Shown piece after piece: positions 25,611 to 35,083 of a stretch of DNA of 64,000 nt (positions within the stretch are counted from its first letter, which is position 1; each line of letters starts with the position of its first letter). The position numbers were made by a program, and so were the translations under genes. Location of the stretch: assembly GCF_005877005.1 (NCBI RefSeq), contig NZ_SSNH01000002.1, forward strand, positions 62,001-126,000, read 5' to 3'. The notes below the pieces were generated by a model. That model ran no database searches, was not told where the DNA came from, and was given only the letters and a program-made list of their open reading frames with translations. Source of the stretch: Sinomonas susongensis (lineage in GTDB: Bacteria; Actinomycetota; Actinomycetes; Actinomycetales; Micrococcaceae).

Positions 25611-27260
25611 TCACGTGTGGCGCTCGCCGAGCAAGGCGTCGAGGAAGCCCTGGATGTCCTTGTGCCCCTCGAAGAGGGGCTCGGTGAGGGCGCGCGTTCC
25701 GCGGAGCGGCTCGCGCGTCGGAACGCGCTGCAGGCGGTAGCTCCCCGGGGGTGAGAACACCACGGAGTCCCAGCTTGCGCTCGCGACGTTCGCCGGGAAC
25801 CGCTGGATGCTCTTGCCGCGGAACCAGGCCCTTGTGTCCGACGGCGGGTCGATCGCCGCACGGGCGATGTCGCGGTCCTCCACGAGGCGCTCGAGGCTCC
25901 CCTTCGCGATGAGCCGGGACGCGAGTCCCCGCTCCGGCCGGACGTCGGACCACTGGATGTCGATGAGCCCCAGCCGCGCATCGTTCCAGTCCAGGCCGTC
26001 CCGCGCGCGGTAGCCCTCGAGCACCCTCCGCTTCGCGGCCCACTCGACATATCCGGCGGCGGCGTCCAGGTCCGCGTCGAGGTCGGTGAGCGCACGCTCC
26101 CAGAGCCGCAGCACCATGGCCGTGTGCCCGTCGCCACCGTGCTCCGCGGCAACGCCGGCATCCGCTGCGAGCTTCGCGGCCGCCTCCAGGTACATCCACT
26201 GGACCTCGAGGCCGGTGAGGCGTCGTCCGTCGAGCAGACGGACCGTTTCGCGGAGATCCGTGTCGTGGCTCAGGCGGTGCATCGCGCCGACCGGTTCGTG
26301 GACCTCGATCTCAGGGGCTGCGCCCGCCTCGATCAGGCTCAGGACGAGGGCCGTCGTGCCGAACTTCAAGTAGTTTGCGACGTGGCTGCAGTTCGCGTCT
26401 CCCACGATCACGTGCAGGCGGCGGTACTTGTCCGCCAGCGCATGAGGCTCGTCCCGGGTGTTGATGATCGGGCGGCGCATCGTCGTCTCGAGCCCGACCT
26501 CGGCCTCGAAGAAGTCAGCCCGCTGGCTCACCTGGTATCCCGGCGTCCGCCCATCCTGACCGATCCCGACGCGCCCCGCGCCGCACACGAGCTGGCGTGT
26601 GACGAAGAACGGCGTGAGCCCGCGGACGAGGTCCGTGAACGGCACCGCGCGCGGCACGAGGTAGTTCTCGTGCGAGCCGTACGACGCGCCTTTGCCGTCG
26701 GTGTTGTTCTTGTAGAGGTTGATCGGCCCGCGTTCGGAGTCCGAGCTCAGGGCACGGACCGCGGTCAGGACGACCGCGTCCCCCGCCGAGTCCCACAGCA
26801 CGGCGTCGAGCGGATTCGTCACCTCCGGACTCGAGTACTCCGGGTGGGCGTGGTCGACGTAGAGCCGCGCCCCATTGCCGAGCACGAGGTTCATGAGCGC
26901 AGGCTCCTGGTCTCCGTCGAGTTCGAGCTCGGAGGGGCCGTGGGCGAGGGCCACCCCCTCGGCGGTGAGGACGGGCTCAAGGTCGGTCAGAAGGTCCGGA
27001 TGGGCCTGGTTGCGCCGTACCGACCAGCCTCTGGCATCCCGCAGAGGCGTCTCGTCGGTGTAGTCCCACCCCGCTCCTGGTGATGCGTGGAGCCGCTCGC
27101 GGGTGAGCTTGGCATACGCCGCGATGACCTGGGATGAGAGGTAGGTCGCGTTGGCCCCCGGCGTCGCCGGGGCGTGGATCCCGTATTCGGTCTCGGAGCC
27201 CATGACGCGCAGGGCACCGCCCACGGGAAGGCCCTCGGATCCGCGCTCGGAGCTCGGCAT
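25611..27260 (-). CDS. dop: deamidase of Pup / depupylase Dop
   Basis: 549 aa from ATG 27260, with AAGGGGAG just upstream. Dop deamidates the C-terminal Gln of Pup and also removes Pup from substrates. It has the metal-binding GSETEYG (21-27), [27 protein letters not shown] and a long stretch between them that PafA lacks (the Dop-loop region). At about 50 residues longer than mycobacterial Dop it has extra N-terminal and central residues. It follows arc by 23 bp. Confidence 0.94.
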   Translation of the reverse strand: MPSSERGSEGLPVGGALRVMGSETEYGIHAPATPGANATYLSSQVIAAYAKLTRERLHASPGAGWDYTDETPLRDARGWSVRRNQAHPDLLTDLEPVLTAEGVALAHGPSELELDGDQEPALMNLVLGNGARLYVDHAHPEYSSPEVTNPLDAVLWDSAGDAVVLTAVRALSSDSERGPINLYKNNTDGKGASYGSHENYLVPRAVPFTDLVRGLTPFFVTRQLVCGAGRVGIGQDGRTPGYQVSQRADFFEAEVGLETTMRRPIINTRDEPHALADKYRRLHVIVGDANCSHVANYLKFGTTALVLSLIEAGAAPEIEVHEPVGAMHRLSHDTDLRETVRLLDGRRLTGLEVQWMYLEAAAKLAADAGVAAEHGGDGHTAMVLRLWERALTDLDADLDAAAGYVEWAAKRRVLEGYRARDGLDWNDARLGLIDIQWSDVRPERGLASRLIAKGSLERLVEDRDIARAAIDPPSDTRAWFRGKSIQRFPANVASASWDSVVFSPPGSYRLQRVPTREPLRGTRALTEPLFEGHKDIQGFLDALLGERHT

Positions 27261-27283
27261 GTCGCTCCCCTTCCCAGCTGGGG

Positions 27284-29035
27284 TCACAGGTATTGGCCCG
27301 TGCTCTGGGTCGTCTCGATCGAGCGTCCGGGCTCACTTCCACCCTTGCCCTGGATGATCGTGCGGATGTATGTGATCCTCTCGCCCTTCTTGCCGGAGAT
27401 CCGCGCCCAGTCGTCCGGATTGGTCGTGTTGGGCATGTCCTCGTGCTCGCGGAACTCGTCGGCGACTGCACGCAGGAGATGCTCAACCCGGATGCCCTTG
27501 GACCCGGTCGTGAGGAGGTCCTTGATAGCCGACTTCTTGGCCCGGTCTACGACGTTCTGGATCACCGCTCCCGAGTTGAAGTCCTTGAAGTAGAGGATCT
27601 CCGTCTCCCCGTTCGCGTAGGTGACCTCCAGGTACTCGTTGACCTTGTCGGTCGAGTACATCGCCTCCACCGTGCGCTGGATCATCATGTTCACGGTGGC
27701 CGTCCGGTCGCCGCCGTGCTCGGCAAGGTCCGCAGGATGGATCGGCAGGTCGCTCGTGAGGTACTTCGAGAAGATGTCTGCGGCGGCCTCAGCGTCGGGC
27801 CGCTGGATCTTGATCTTCACGTCGAGGCGTCCAGGGCGGAGGATCGCAGGATCGATCATGTCCTCGCGGTTCGATGCACCGATCACGATCACGTTGTCGA
27901 GCCGCTCGACCCCGTCGATCTCGCTCAGTAGCTGCGGGACGATCGTCGTCTCGACGTCCGAGGACACCCCGGTGCCGCGTGTCCGGAAGAGCGAGTCCAT
28001 CTCGTCGAAGAAAACCACCACGGGGCTTCCGTCCGAGGCCTTCTCACGCGCCCGCGAGAAGATGAGGCGGATGTGGCGCTCGGTCTCGCCGACGTACTTG
28101 TCGAGGAGCTCGGGGCCCTTGATGTTCAGGAAGTAGCTCTTGATGTCCTGGCCGCCCGCGCGCTCCATTGCCCGGGCCGCGAGGGAGTTCGCGACGGCCT
28201 TCGCAATGAGCGTCTTGCCGCAGCCTGGAGGGCCGTACAGCAGGATGCCCTTCGGGGCCTTGAGCCCGTGCTCGCGGTAGAGGCCGGGGTGCAGGAACGG
28301 CAGTTCCACCGCATCCCGGATCTGCTCGATCTGCGACGCGAGCCCACCGATGTCGTCGTAGCTGATGTCCGGGACCTCTTCGAGCACGAGGTTCTCGACC
28401 TCGGACCGCGGCACCTTCTCGAGGGCGGTCTGCGTGCGGTTGTCGACCGAGATCGCGTCGCCGACGCGCAGCTGTTCGAGCTGGAGCGGCCCGGAGAGGC
28501 GGACGACGCGCTCTTCGTCGCCGCGTCCGACGACCAGGACGCGGTCCGCGCCGAGCAGCTCCTTGATCGTGACGAGCTCACCCGAGCGCTCGTAGCCGAG
28601 CCCCGCGACCACCTCGAACGCCTCATTGAGGAGGACTTCCTGCCCGACGCTCAGTTCCGAGATGGAGACGAGAGGGCTCAGGCCCACCCTGATCTTCCGC
28701 CCAGCCGTTACGACGTCGGCGCTTTCGTCGGTCACGGCGGCGGCGGAGCCCCCGGCTGGGCGACGGCGGTTGAGCTGGACGATCGTTCCATAGCTGTAGG
28801 GCGGCTGGCCCTCATGCTCGAGGGCGGACTTCAGGCGGAGGATCTCCCCCTTGGCCGTCTGCAGCATCTCCGCCATGCGGGTGTTGTTCGAAGTGGCCGC
28901 CGAGAGCTGCCGGTCCACCGTCCGGAGCTTGTCCCGGAGGACATTCACCTGACGCTCGAGGACGCTCTGCTGCTCCGCGTGTGCTCGTGCGGTGGCGTCT
29001 TCACGACCCGATCCGGTGCCGTTGCGCTCTTCCAT
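27284..29035 (-). CDS. arc: proteasome-associated AAA+ ATPase ARC/Mpa
   Basis: 583 aa. Unfolds pupylated proteins and feeds them to the core. Domains are: N-terminal coiled coil (about 15-75), two OB folds (about 85-225), and the AAA+ module with Walker [10 protein letters not shown] (about 276) and Walker [12 protein letters not shown]. It ends GQYL, the C-terminal motif that docks into the alpha ring. In-frame GTGs lie just upstream (29038, 29044); ATG 29035 or GTG 29038 fits the GGGAGG site best. It leads the arc-dop-pup-prcBA series. Confidence 0.96.
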   Translation of the reverse strand: MEERNGTGSGREDATARAHAEQQSVLERQVNVLRDKLRTVDRQLSAATSNNTRMAEMLQTAKGEILRLKSALEHEGQPPYSYGTIVQLNRRRPAGGSAAAVTDESADVVTAGRKIRVGLSPLVSISELSVGQEVLLNEAFEVVAGLGYERSGELVTIKELLGADRVLVVGRGDEERVVRLSGPLQLEQLRVGDAISVDNRTQTALEKVPRSEVENLVLEEVPDISYDDIGGLASQIEQIRDAVELPFLHPGLYREHGLKAPKGILLYGPPGCGKTLIAKAVANSLAARAMERAGGQDIKSYFLNIKGPELLDKYVGETERHIRLIFSRAREKASDGSPVVVFFDEMDSLFRTRGTGVSSDVETTIVPQLLSEIDGVERLDNVIVIGASNREDMIDPAILRPGRLDVKIKIQRPDAEAAADIFSKYLTSDLPIHPADLAEHGGDRTATVNMMIQRTVEAMYSTDKVNEYLEVTYANGETEILYFKDFNSGAVIQNVVDRAKKSAIKDLLTTGSKGIRVEHLLRAVADEFREHEDMPNTTNPDDWARISGKKGERITYIRTIIQGKGGSEPGRSIETTQSTGQYL

Positions 29036-29056
29036 CACTCTCACACCCTCCCTACC

Positions 29057-29134
29057 TCGGAAAATTCCGATGTATCGACACTAGCCCTCCTTGGCCCTGT
29101 GCAAACCGCTTTGAGCACCAGAGACGCTAAGCGT
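29057..29134. promoter_or_regulatory. arc upstream region with two inverted repeats
   Basis: TCGGAA/TTCCGA with a 2-nt centre (29057-29070) lies in the arc leader, and ACGCT-A-AGCGT (29124-29134) lies further up. A TTTGCA/TAGTGT pair between them is a plausible -35/-10. No proven operator matches these. Confidence 0.35.
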
Positions 29135-29200
29135 TACATTCACGCAATGCACGGGGCGAGGAAAAGGTTCCGTCGGAAGGAATTCAGGTGTGCAGGCCGG

Positions 29201-30217
29201 TCAGGATTCCTCGGCCCTTCCAGCCCGCGCGTCACGGGCCGCACGACGGAGCTTGCGATCAGACACCGGGCGCTCCCCCACTGATTCGGGAGTCCACGCG
29301 TTGAGGTCCTCCTGCGCGAATTCGCCCTTGGCACGCTTCCTCCGGACGAGGGGCGCGACGCCACCGGCGAGGCGACGGGCCACGAGCAGGAATCCCGTGT
29401 GGCCCACCATGCGGTGCTCCGGCCGCACCGCAAGGCCCTCGAGATGCCAGCCGCGCACCATCGACTCCCACGCGTCTGGCTCGGTGAAGCGCCCGTCCGC
29501 ACGGATCGCCTCGGCTGTGCGGGAGAGCTGCGTCGCCGTGGCCACGTAGTTGATCCAGACGCCGCCGGGAGCGAGCACAGTGGCAACGGCGTCGAGGCAC
29601 TCCCAGGGCGCGAGCATGTCGAGCACGACGCGGTCGACGCTGCCCGCCTCCTCGGCCTTGACCACCTCGTCCTGAAAGTCGCCGAGCGAAATGCGCCAGG
29701 CCGGGTGCGGGCCGCCGAAAATGGTCTCGACATTTCCGCGGGCGATATCCGCGAATTCCTGGCGACGCTCGAACGAGTGGAGGTAGCCGGCGTCCCCCAC
29801 GGCCCGCAGGAGGGAAATGGACAGCGCGCCCGAGCCGACGCCGGCCTCGACGACCCGAGCGCCGGGGAAGATGTCGGCCATCGTGATGATCTGGCCGGCG
29901 TCCTTCGGATAGACCACCGCGGCGCCCCGCGGCATGGACAGCACGAAGTCCGAGAGGAGCGGACGGAGCGCCTGGTACTGGTGGCCCGCGGTATTGGTGA
30001 CGACAGAGCCGTCCGGCTGGCCGATGATCACGTCGTGGTTGAGGAATCCCTTGTGGGTATGGAACGCCCCTCCGTCCTCGAGGGTGATCGTGTTCATGCG
30101 CCCCCGCTCGTCGGTGAGCTGGACGCGCTCCCCTACCCGGAACGGGCCGCGCCGGTTGGCGGCGCCCGTGGGCTCGGGCAGGAGCTCGGGCGGGGTGGGG
30201 GTGCTGCTCTCGGTCAT
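29201..30217 (-). CDS. trmI: tRNA (adenine-58-N1)-methyltransferase TrmI
   Basis: 338 aa. Methylates A58 of the T-loop with SAM. The Rossmann motif EAGVGSGALSISLLRAVG lies at about 120, with VVLDMLAPWE as the acceptor-site strand. An N-terminal beta domain (about 25-90, GPFRVGERVQLTDERGR) is typical. The basic Arg/Lys-rich tail is longer than usual. Its position next to arc/mpa matches mycobacterial Rv2118c. Confidence 0.94.
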   Translation of the reverse strand: MTESSTPTPPELLPEPTGAANRRGPFRVGERVQLTDERGRMNTITLEDGGAFHTHKGFLNHDVIIGQPDGSVVTNTAGHQYQALRPLLSDFVLSMPRGAAVVYPKDAGQIITMADIFPGARVVEAGVGSGALSISLLRAVGDAGYLHSFERRQEFADIARGNVETIFGGPHPAWRISLGDFQDEVVKAEEAGSVDRVVLDMLAPWECLDAVATVLAPGGVWINYVATATQLSRTAEAIRADGRFTEPDAWESMVRGWHLEGLAVRPEHRMVGHTGFLLVARRLAGGVAPLVRRKRAKGEFAQEDLNAWTPESVGERPVSDRKLRRAARDARAGRAEES

Positions 30218-30287
30218 GGATCCCTTCTTCGGTGTGGTGACGTGTGCCTGGACCTGCGCCGCGGCGTAGTTCCGAGCGCCGCCGGGG

Positions 30288-31466
30288 CTAGCGGGCCGAG
30301 CGGCCCGAGATGGCGGAGACCACCGCGCTCTGGCTGAGCAGGCCGACGACCCGGCCGGCAGCATCGATGACGGCGTACTCGGTGCCCTGGAGCTGCGCGA
30401 GGTACTGGACGAGCTCCTGGCCGGCCGCGCTTTCGGGCACGTAGGCACCGGCCGCGAGCGCGTATCCAACGGCAGTCACGGGTGTGTTCCCCCGGGCTTC
30501 GTCGGGCACCCTGGCGATGGCGGCGGGGTCGACGACGCCCTGTGGCTTGCCGTCGGGCGCGCAGAGGACGACGACGACGCCCTGGCCGGCGCCCGCCTGC
30601 AGTGCCTCGTCCACGGACGCGAAGTTCGGCACGCCGACTGCCGGGACGGCCAGACGGCCCGCGACGATGTTCGGAAGACGGCTCCGAAAGCCGGCGCTCC
30701 GGATCGAGGCGGACGCGCCCTGCCAGAGGAAGACGGCCACAAGGAGCATGACGAGCGTGAAGGAGATGTCGGGCGACCCGCCTCGGAGCCAAGGCAGGAC
30801 GAGGCCGAAGAAGACGATGCCCGCGACGACGACTCTCCCCGCCCAGCCCGCGGCGATGGTGCCCTTCTCCTGCGAGCCGGTCGCCTTCCAGACAATGCTC
30901 TCGACCAGTCGCCCCCCATCGAGGGGGAGGCCGGGGAGCACGTTGAAGAGCCCGATGAGCAGGTTGGCCCACATGAAGATGTTCGCCAGGATGTCGGGCA
31001 CGCCCGTCAGCTCGACCGAGGTGACGAGCAGCCAGGCTCCGCCCGCGAGAACCAGATTGGCGATGGGGCCGGCGAAGGCGACGACGACGGAGCGCCCCGG
31101 GGAGGCCGTGAAGGCCTCGAACTGGGTGTGGCCTCCCCAGAGGTTGAGCACGATCTTCTGGCTCGGCCAGCCGAATGCCCTCGCGCTGAGCGCGTGCGCC
31201 AGCTCATGGACGAGCACTGACAGCAGCAGGAGGACGGCATACGCGAGCGCCACCAGGTAGGCGGCATTCCCGAGCTGCGGCTCCCGCAGGGCCAGTGTCG
31301 GCCCGTAGACCACGACGGTGAACCCTGCGATGAGGAACCACGAGTACGCGAGGTAGACGGGGACACCGGCGATCCGCCCGAGCCTGATCCCGTCGCGGGC
31401 ACGGCTTTCGGATGCGTGGGCGTGTCCGCCCCCGTCCTGCGGGGGCTGCTGGTCCGCGGAGCTCAT
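30288..31466 (-). CDS. site-2-protease-like M50 metalloprotease with CBS domains
   Basis: 392 aa. A polytopic membrane protease: zinc motif HELAH at 87-91 and the second-site GLPLDGGRL with Asp183. Five or six membrane helices run to about 245, followed by a cytoplasmic CBS-domain pair (about 260-392) that may sense adenine nucleotides. Substrates of this subfamily are unknown; by family it may cut membrane-bound regulators. ATGA overlap with the upstream HAD gene indicates coupled translation. Confidence 0.9.
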   Translation of the reverse strand: MSSADQQPPQDGGGHAHASESRARDGIRLGRIAGVPVYLAYSWFLIAGFTVVVYGPTLALREPQLGNAAYLVALAYAVLLLLSVLVHELAHALSARAFGWPSQKIVLNLWGGHTQFEAFTASPGRSVVVAFAGPIANLVLAGGAWLLVTSVELTGVPDILANIFMWANLLIGLFNVLPGLPLDGGRLVESIVWKATGSQEKGTIAAGWAGRVVVAGIVFFGLVLPWLRGGSPDISFTLVMLLVAVFLWQGASASIRSAGFRSRLPNIVAGRLAVPAVGVPNFASVDEALQAGAGQGVVVVLCAPDGKPQGVVDPAAIARVPDEARGNTPVTAVGYALAAGAYVPESAAGQELVQYLAQLQGTEYAVIDAAGRVVGLLSQSAVVSAISGRSAR

Positions 31467-32191
31467 GCGCTGCCCTGAGGGGCGAAGCCGACCGACGCCC
31501 GAGCGAGCACGGCCGAGAGGTCGGCTGGGGTGTGCCCTTCGAGGGATTCCCACTGCTCCGCGCCGAGGTCTCCCGGGACTGCGACTGCGCTCGGGACGAC
31601 GATCGTGGTGAGCCCGGCGGCCACGGCCGAGGCCGCCCCAGGGGCCGAATCCTCGATTGCGACGCATTCGCTGAGGGCCAGTGCCGCGCCGTCGAGCACG
31701 TGCTCCAACCGGGCGAGGCCCTTGAGGTAGGGCTCGGGGTGAGGCTTGCCGTGCGTCACCGCGTCGCCGGTCACGACGGCCCGGAACGTGCCGCCGGGGA
31801 GATGCTCGAGGATCTTCTCGACCATCGGCCTCTCGGACATCGTGACGAGTGCGCAGGCGATTCCGGCGTCGACGAGGGATCCGAGAAGGTCCTGGGCACC
31901 CGGCCGCCACGGCACCGCGTGGCCGAGCTGCTCGATGACGCGCCCGGTGAGGCGATCAATGATCTCCCGCTTCCCGAGGGCCACCCCGGCCTCCTGGAGG
32001 ATTCCAGCAGACGTGGGGAGGGCCTGCCCGACGAGCCGCATCGCCTGTTCGTGGCTCCACGTCCCGCCGTAAGCCTCGACCAGCTCTCCCTCGGCCACGA
32101 TCCAGTACGGCTCGGTGTCCACGAGCGTCCCATCCATGTCCCATAGGACGGCACGCAGGGGTGCGAGGTCGGTTTCAGCGGGAAGGCGCAT
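31463..32191 (-). CDS. HAD-family phosphatase (beta-phosphoglucomutase-like)
   Basis: 242 aa. The catalytic loop WDMDGTLVDTEP at about 17-28 has Asp18 and Asp20; a helical cap follows and motif IV is IEDSAPGAASAVAAG. This is the subfamily I HAD group (phosphoglycolate phosphatase or phosphoglucomutase types); the substrate is not evident. Its GTG/ATG start is set by TAGACT 7 nt upstream of ATG 32191. It overlaps the M50 gene by 4 bp. Confidence 0.88.
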   Translation of the reverse strand: MRLPAETDLAPLRAVLWDMDGTLVDTEPYWIVAEGELVEAYGGTWSHEQAMRLVGQALPTSAGILQEAGVALGKREIIDRLTGRVIEQLGHAVPWRPGAQDLLGSLVDAGIACALVTMSERPMVEKILEHLPGGTFRAVVTGDAVTHGKPHPEPYLKGLARLEHVLDGAALALSECVAIEDSAPGAASAVAAGLTTIVVPSAVAVPGDLGAEQWESLEGHTPADLSAVLARASVGFAPQGSA

Positions 32192-32204
32192 ATGGACCAG
32201 TCTA
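32191..32204 (-). promoter_or_regulatory. leaderless -10 box of HAD gene
   Basis: TAGACT (32199-32204, minus) lies 7 nt before ATG 32191. Confidence 0.45.
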
Positions 32205-32285
32205 CGGGGAGCGCCCGGCTGTCCTCCCTCCGCGAAACTCGCCTGTGACTGCGGGACAGGCCCTGCGAAGCGGGCCGCTTGGTCA

Positions 32286-32298
32286 TAGTCTGGAGCGA
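32286..32298 (+). promoter_or_regulatory. leaderless -10 box of PAC2 gene
   Basis: TAGTCT (32286-32291) is followed by GGAGCG and the ATG at 32298. The GGAG is too close to act well as a ribosome site. Confidence 0.4.
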
Positions 32299-33197
32299 TG
32301 AACGAGTTCGACGCCGACGCTCCGGCCCCCCACCCTGGCCTCTTCCCGACGCCTGAAGACGGCGAGCGGGTTACGGTCATGCTCGCGGCCTTCGAGGGCT
32401 GGAACGACGCCGGTGAGGCAGCGACCGAGGCGATCAGGGCCATCAAGCGTCAGTTCGGTGCGCAGAAGGTCGGGGCCATCGACGCCGACGACTACTACGA
32501 CTTCCAGTTCACGAGGCCTACGGTGCGGCGCTCGGGCTCTGGCCGGCGCAGGATCCGCTGGCCTTCGACCCGCGTGTCCACGGCACGGCTCGAGGGGTTC
32601 CCGATCAATCTCGTCTTCGTCCAGGGCACTGAGCCGTCCTACCGCTGGCGCGGGTTCACGGAAGAGCTCATGGAGTACGTCGAGGACCTCGACGTGGACT
32701 ACCTGATCGTGGTCGGCGCGCTCCTCGCAGACGTCCCGCACAGCCGGCCGATTCCCGTCACCGCCACGAGCGAGGCAGGCGACCTGAGGGAGAGGCTCAA
32801 TCTCGAGGCGTCCCAGTACGAGGGACCGACCGGCATCGTCGGGGTGTTCGCCGACGCAGCGGACCACCACGGCATTCCGACTGTCTCCCTCTGGGCCGCC
32901 GTCCCCCACTATGTCGCGCAGGCCCCGTCACCGAAGGCCCAGCTTGCCCTCATGCACCGGATCGAGGAGCTCATCCAGGTACCGCTCGAGACGAACGAGC
33001 TCGCCGAGGACGCCGAGGCGTGGGAGCGCGGCGTCAACGAACTCGCCACCGAGGATCCTGAGATCGCCGCCTACATCCAGCAGCTCGAGGAGGCGAAGGA
33101 CACGGCCGACCTGCCCGAAGCCACCGGCGAGTCCATCGCGCGCGAGTTCGAGCGCTACCTCAAGCGCCGCGGCAAGGACGGCGGGGCGTCCAACTGA
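32298..33197 (+). CDS. PAC2-family protein
   Basis: 299 aa. Related to eukaryotic proteasome assembly chaperone 2 and actinobacterial homologues such as Rv2125. The core (about 25-230) has LAAFEGWNDAGEAATEAI, YLIVVGALLADVPHSRP and a GIVGVFADAADHHGIPTVSLW segment. The C-terminal part is charged and helical. It is encoded about 3 kb from the proteasome operon boundary on the opposite strand. A role in proteasome assembly is suggestive but unproven in bacteria. Confidence 0.88.
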   Translation: MNEFDADAPAPHPGLFPTPEDGERVTVMLAAFEGWNDAGEAATEAIRAIKRQFGAQKVGAIDADDYYDFQFTRPTVRRSGSGRRRIRWPSTRVSTARLEGFPINLVFVQGTEPSYRWRGFTEELMEYVEDLDVDYLIVVGALLADVPHSRPIPVTATSEAGDLRERLNLEASQYEGPTGIVGVFADAADHHGIPTVSLWAAVPHYVAQAPSPKAQLALMHRIEELIQVPLETNELAEDAEAWERGVNELATEDPEIAAYIQQLEEAKDTADLPEATGESIAREFERYLKRRGKDGGASN

Positions 33198-33214
33198 CGG
33201 GGCAGCCCCGTCAG
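33194..33214. terminator. bidirectional terminator overlapping two stop codons
   Basis: A perfect 9-bp stem (33194-33202 with 33206-33214) and a 3-nt loop include the stop codons of both convergent genes (PAC2 and mshC). Confidence 0.6.
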
Positions 33215-34485
33215 AGGCGGACGCCCAGGAGGGCGTCGACCGCGGCGGCGACGAGCTCGCCGTCGGACGCTTCCCCTTCGCCGTCCGCGAGTGCGTCGTC
33301 CGCCCACTTGTCGACGGCCGCGAGGGCGCGGGGCGCGTCGAGGTCGTCGGCGAGGGCGCCGCGGATCTCTGCGACGAGGAGCTCCGCCGACCCGTGGGCC
33401 GCTCGGGGGACGGCCTCCCGCCAGCGGTTCAGCCGGGCCTTTGCGGCCTCGAAGAGTTCCGCCGTCCACTCCCAGTCGGAGCGGTAGTGGTTGGCGAGGA
33501 TCGCGAGGCGGATCGCCTCGGGCGCCTCGCCTGCCGCGCGGAGCTTCGAGACGAGCACGAGGTTGCCGAGCGACTTGCTCATCTTCTGCCCGTCGAGGCC
33601 GACCATGCCGGTGTGGGCGAAGTGGCGCGCGAGCGGAACCTTGTGCAGGGACCAGGCGTGCCCTGCCCCCATCTCGTGGTGCGGGAACTGGAGGTCTGAG
33701 CCTCCGCCTTGGACGGTGAAGGGAGCGGGCAGGAAGCGCTGGGCGATGACGGTGCACTCGATGTGCCACCCGGGGCGCCCGCTGCCCAGGCTTCCGCCGT
33801 CCCACCGCGGCTCGCCGAGGCGCGCCTCGCGCCACAGGATCGGGTCGAGGGGGCTGTGCTTGCCCGGGCGCTCGGGATCGCCCCCGCGTGCCCCGAACAC
33901 CTCGATCATCTCGGCCACGGTCAGGTGGGAGACCTGCCCGAGGCGCCACGCCTCGGGCGAGTCGGCGCGCCGCGTCGCCTCCGTGACGTCGTAGTAGACA
34001 TCGCCGTCCGGCTCGCCTTCCGCGCCCGCGAGCTGGTAGGCCAGCCCCTCCGCGAGGAGCCGCTCGACCTCGGGCACGATCCAGGGAATCGACTCGACGG
34101 CGCCCACGTAATGATCCGGCGGCAGGACGTTGAGGGCTTCCATGTCGCCCTGGAAGAGTGCGATCTGCTCCTTCGCGAGCGTCCGCCAGTCCACACCCGT
34201 GGCGTCGGCCCGCTCCAGGAGCGGATCATCCACGTCGGTCGTGTTCTGGACGTAGGCCACCGTGCTCCCGGCGTCGCGCCACACGCGGTGGAGGAGGTCG
34301 AACGCGACATAGGTGGCCGCGTGGCCGAGATGCGTGGCGTCGTAGGGGGTGATGCCGCAGACGTACATGGACTGCTCGGCGGCCACAGGGATCTCGGCCA
34401 TCTCATTCCGCGCTGAGTCCCAGAGTCGAATAGCCCCGCTCTGGCCTGGAAGGGACGGAACGGCAGTCTGACGCCAAGTCTTCAC
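33211..34485 (-). CDS. mshC: mycothiol ligase MshC (cysteine:GlcN-Ins ligase)
   Basis: 424 aa. Joins cysteine to GlcN-inositol with ATP in mycothiol synthesis, the main actinobacterial thiol. It is class I tRNA synthetase-like: Cys43 of [15 protein letters not shown] binds zinc, HLGH at 52-55 is the HIGH motif, and KMSKS lies at about 306. The zinc-binding His pair is in QFPHHEMG. The start MKTW is the family start, unlike CysS. TAGGCT lies 6 nt before GTG 34485. Confidence 0.95.
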   Translation of the reverse strand: MKTWRQTAVPSLPGQSGAIRLWDSARNEMAEIPVAAEQSMYVCGITPYDATHLGHAATYVAFDLLHRVWRDAGSTVAYVQNTTDVDDPLLERADATGVDWRTLAKEQIALFQGDMEALNVLPPDHYVGAVESIPWIVPEVERLLAEGLAYQLAGAEGEPDGDVYYDVTEATRRADSPEAWRLGQVSHLTVAEMIEVFGARGGDPERPGKHSPLDPILWREARLGEPRWDGGSLGSGRPGWHIECTVIAQRFLPAPFTVQGGGSDLQFPHHEMGAGHAWSLHKVPLARHFAHTGMVGLDGQKMSKSLGNLVLVSKLRAAGEAPEAIRLAILANHYRSDWEWTAELFEAAKARLNRWREAVPRAAHGSAELLVAEIRGALADDLDAPRALAAVDKWADDALADGEGEASDGELVAAAVDALLGVRL

Positions 34486-34497
34486 CCCACAAGCCTA
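34485..34497 (-). promoter_or_regulatory. leaderless -10 box of mshC
   Basis: TAGGCT (34492-34497, minus) lies 6 nt before GTG 34485. Confidence 0.45.
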
Positions 34498-34547
34498 GTG
34501 CCCCGCGCGGACCGCTCCGCGCAGCCGCCCGCGATGCCGGCCGCCTC

Positions 34548-34763
34548 CTAGCCCTCCTCGCCGTCGTCGAGGAGGTCGATCGGCAGGTCCTCGCCGTAGG
34601 CGTCGTAGAGGGCGTCCGCATAGGCCTCGAACGCATCGGCGATGGCGAAGTAGGCGGCCTCGACGGCCGGGTCGTCGTCGCCGCGCCGGGAGGCCGCGGC
34701 CACGAGGTGCTCCTCGAGTGCCGCCGTCAGCGAACCGAGGGCCACGCGCGGGTCGATGCTCAT
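34548..34763 (-). CDS. small acidic protein of unknown function
   Basis: 71 aa, predicted all-helical, with a very acidic C-terminus (DLPIDLLDDGEEG) and a YADALYDAYG segment. No membrane helix or known domain. TACCGT 6 nt before the ATG supports expression. It lies upstream of mshC in the same direction, 62 bp away. Similar short proteins occur in Micrococcaceae, without a function I can name. Confidence 0.65.
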   Translation of the reverse strand: MSIDPRVALGSLTAALEEHLVAAASRRGDDDPAVEAAYFAIADAFEAYADALYDAYGEDLPIDLLDDGEEG

Positions 34764-34775
34764 GGCCCCACGGTA
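34763..34775 (-). promoter_or_regulatory. leaderless -10 box of the 71-aa gene
   Basis: TACCGT (34770-34775, minus) lies 6 nt before ATG 34763. Confidence 0.35.
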
Positions 34776-34852
34776 ATCTGAATGCGGGGGACCTGCCTAG
34801 ACGGGTACAGGCCGGTCTGGGCGTCGGAGAAGCACGTCAGAAAGCGAGGGCC

Positions 34853-35083
34853 ATGAAGGAACGGATCCTCAGCTCGGGCCCGGCCCGCAGCACAGCGCAG
34901 GGGAAGTACGAGTACCTCGTCCTGTCCGTGAATCCAGGGGAATCGATCGCGGCGGCGCGTCAGCGCGTACGCGAGCACTCCGAATACGGCAAGTGGGAGC
35001 TCGAGCGGAGTCGGCTCTACATGGGTGGGGTCCGACGTTACTGGCTGCGCCGCAAGGTGATGGTGGTCGAAAGGACGGCCTAG
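34853..35083 (+). CDS. DUF5703-family protein
   Basis: 76 aa. The sequence KYEYLVLSVNPGESI (about 18-32), followed by ARQRVREHSEYGKWEL and an RYWLRRKVM end, matches the small actinobacterial DUF5703 family; function unknown. ATG 34853 has GCGAGG upstream; a longer in-frame start would add 45 residues of shadow-like composition. Its TAG overlaps the TAG of the convergent acyl-CoA dehydrogenase gene (CTAG shared). Confidence 0.8.
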   Translation: MKERILSSGPARSTAQGKYEYLVLSVNPGESIAAARQRVREHSEYGKWELERSRLYMGGVRRYWLRRKVMVVERTA

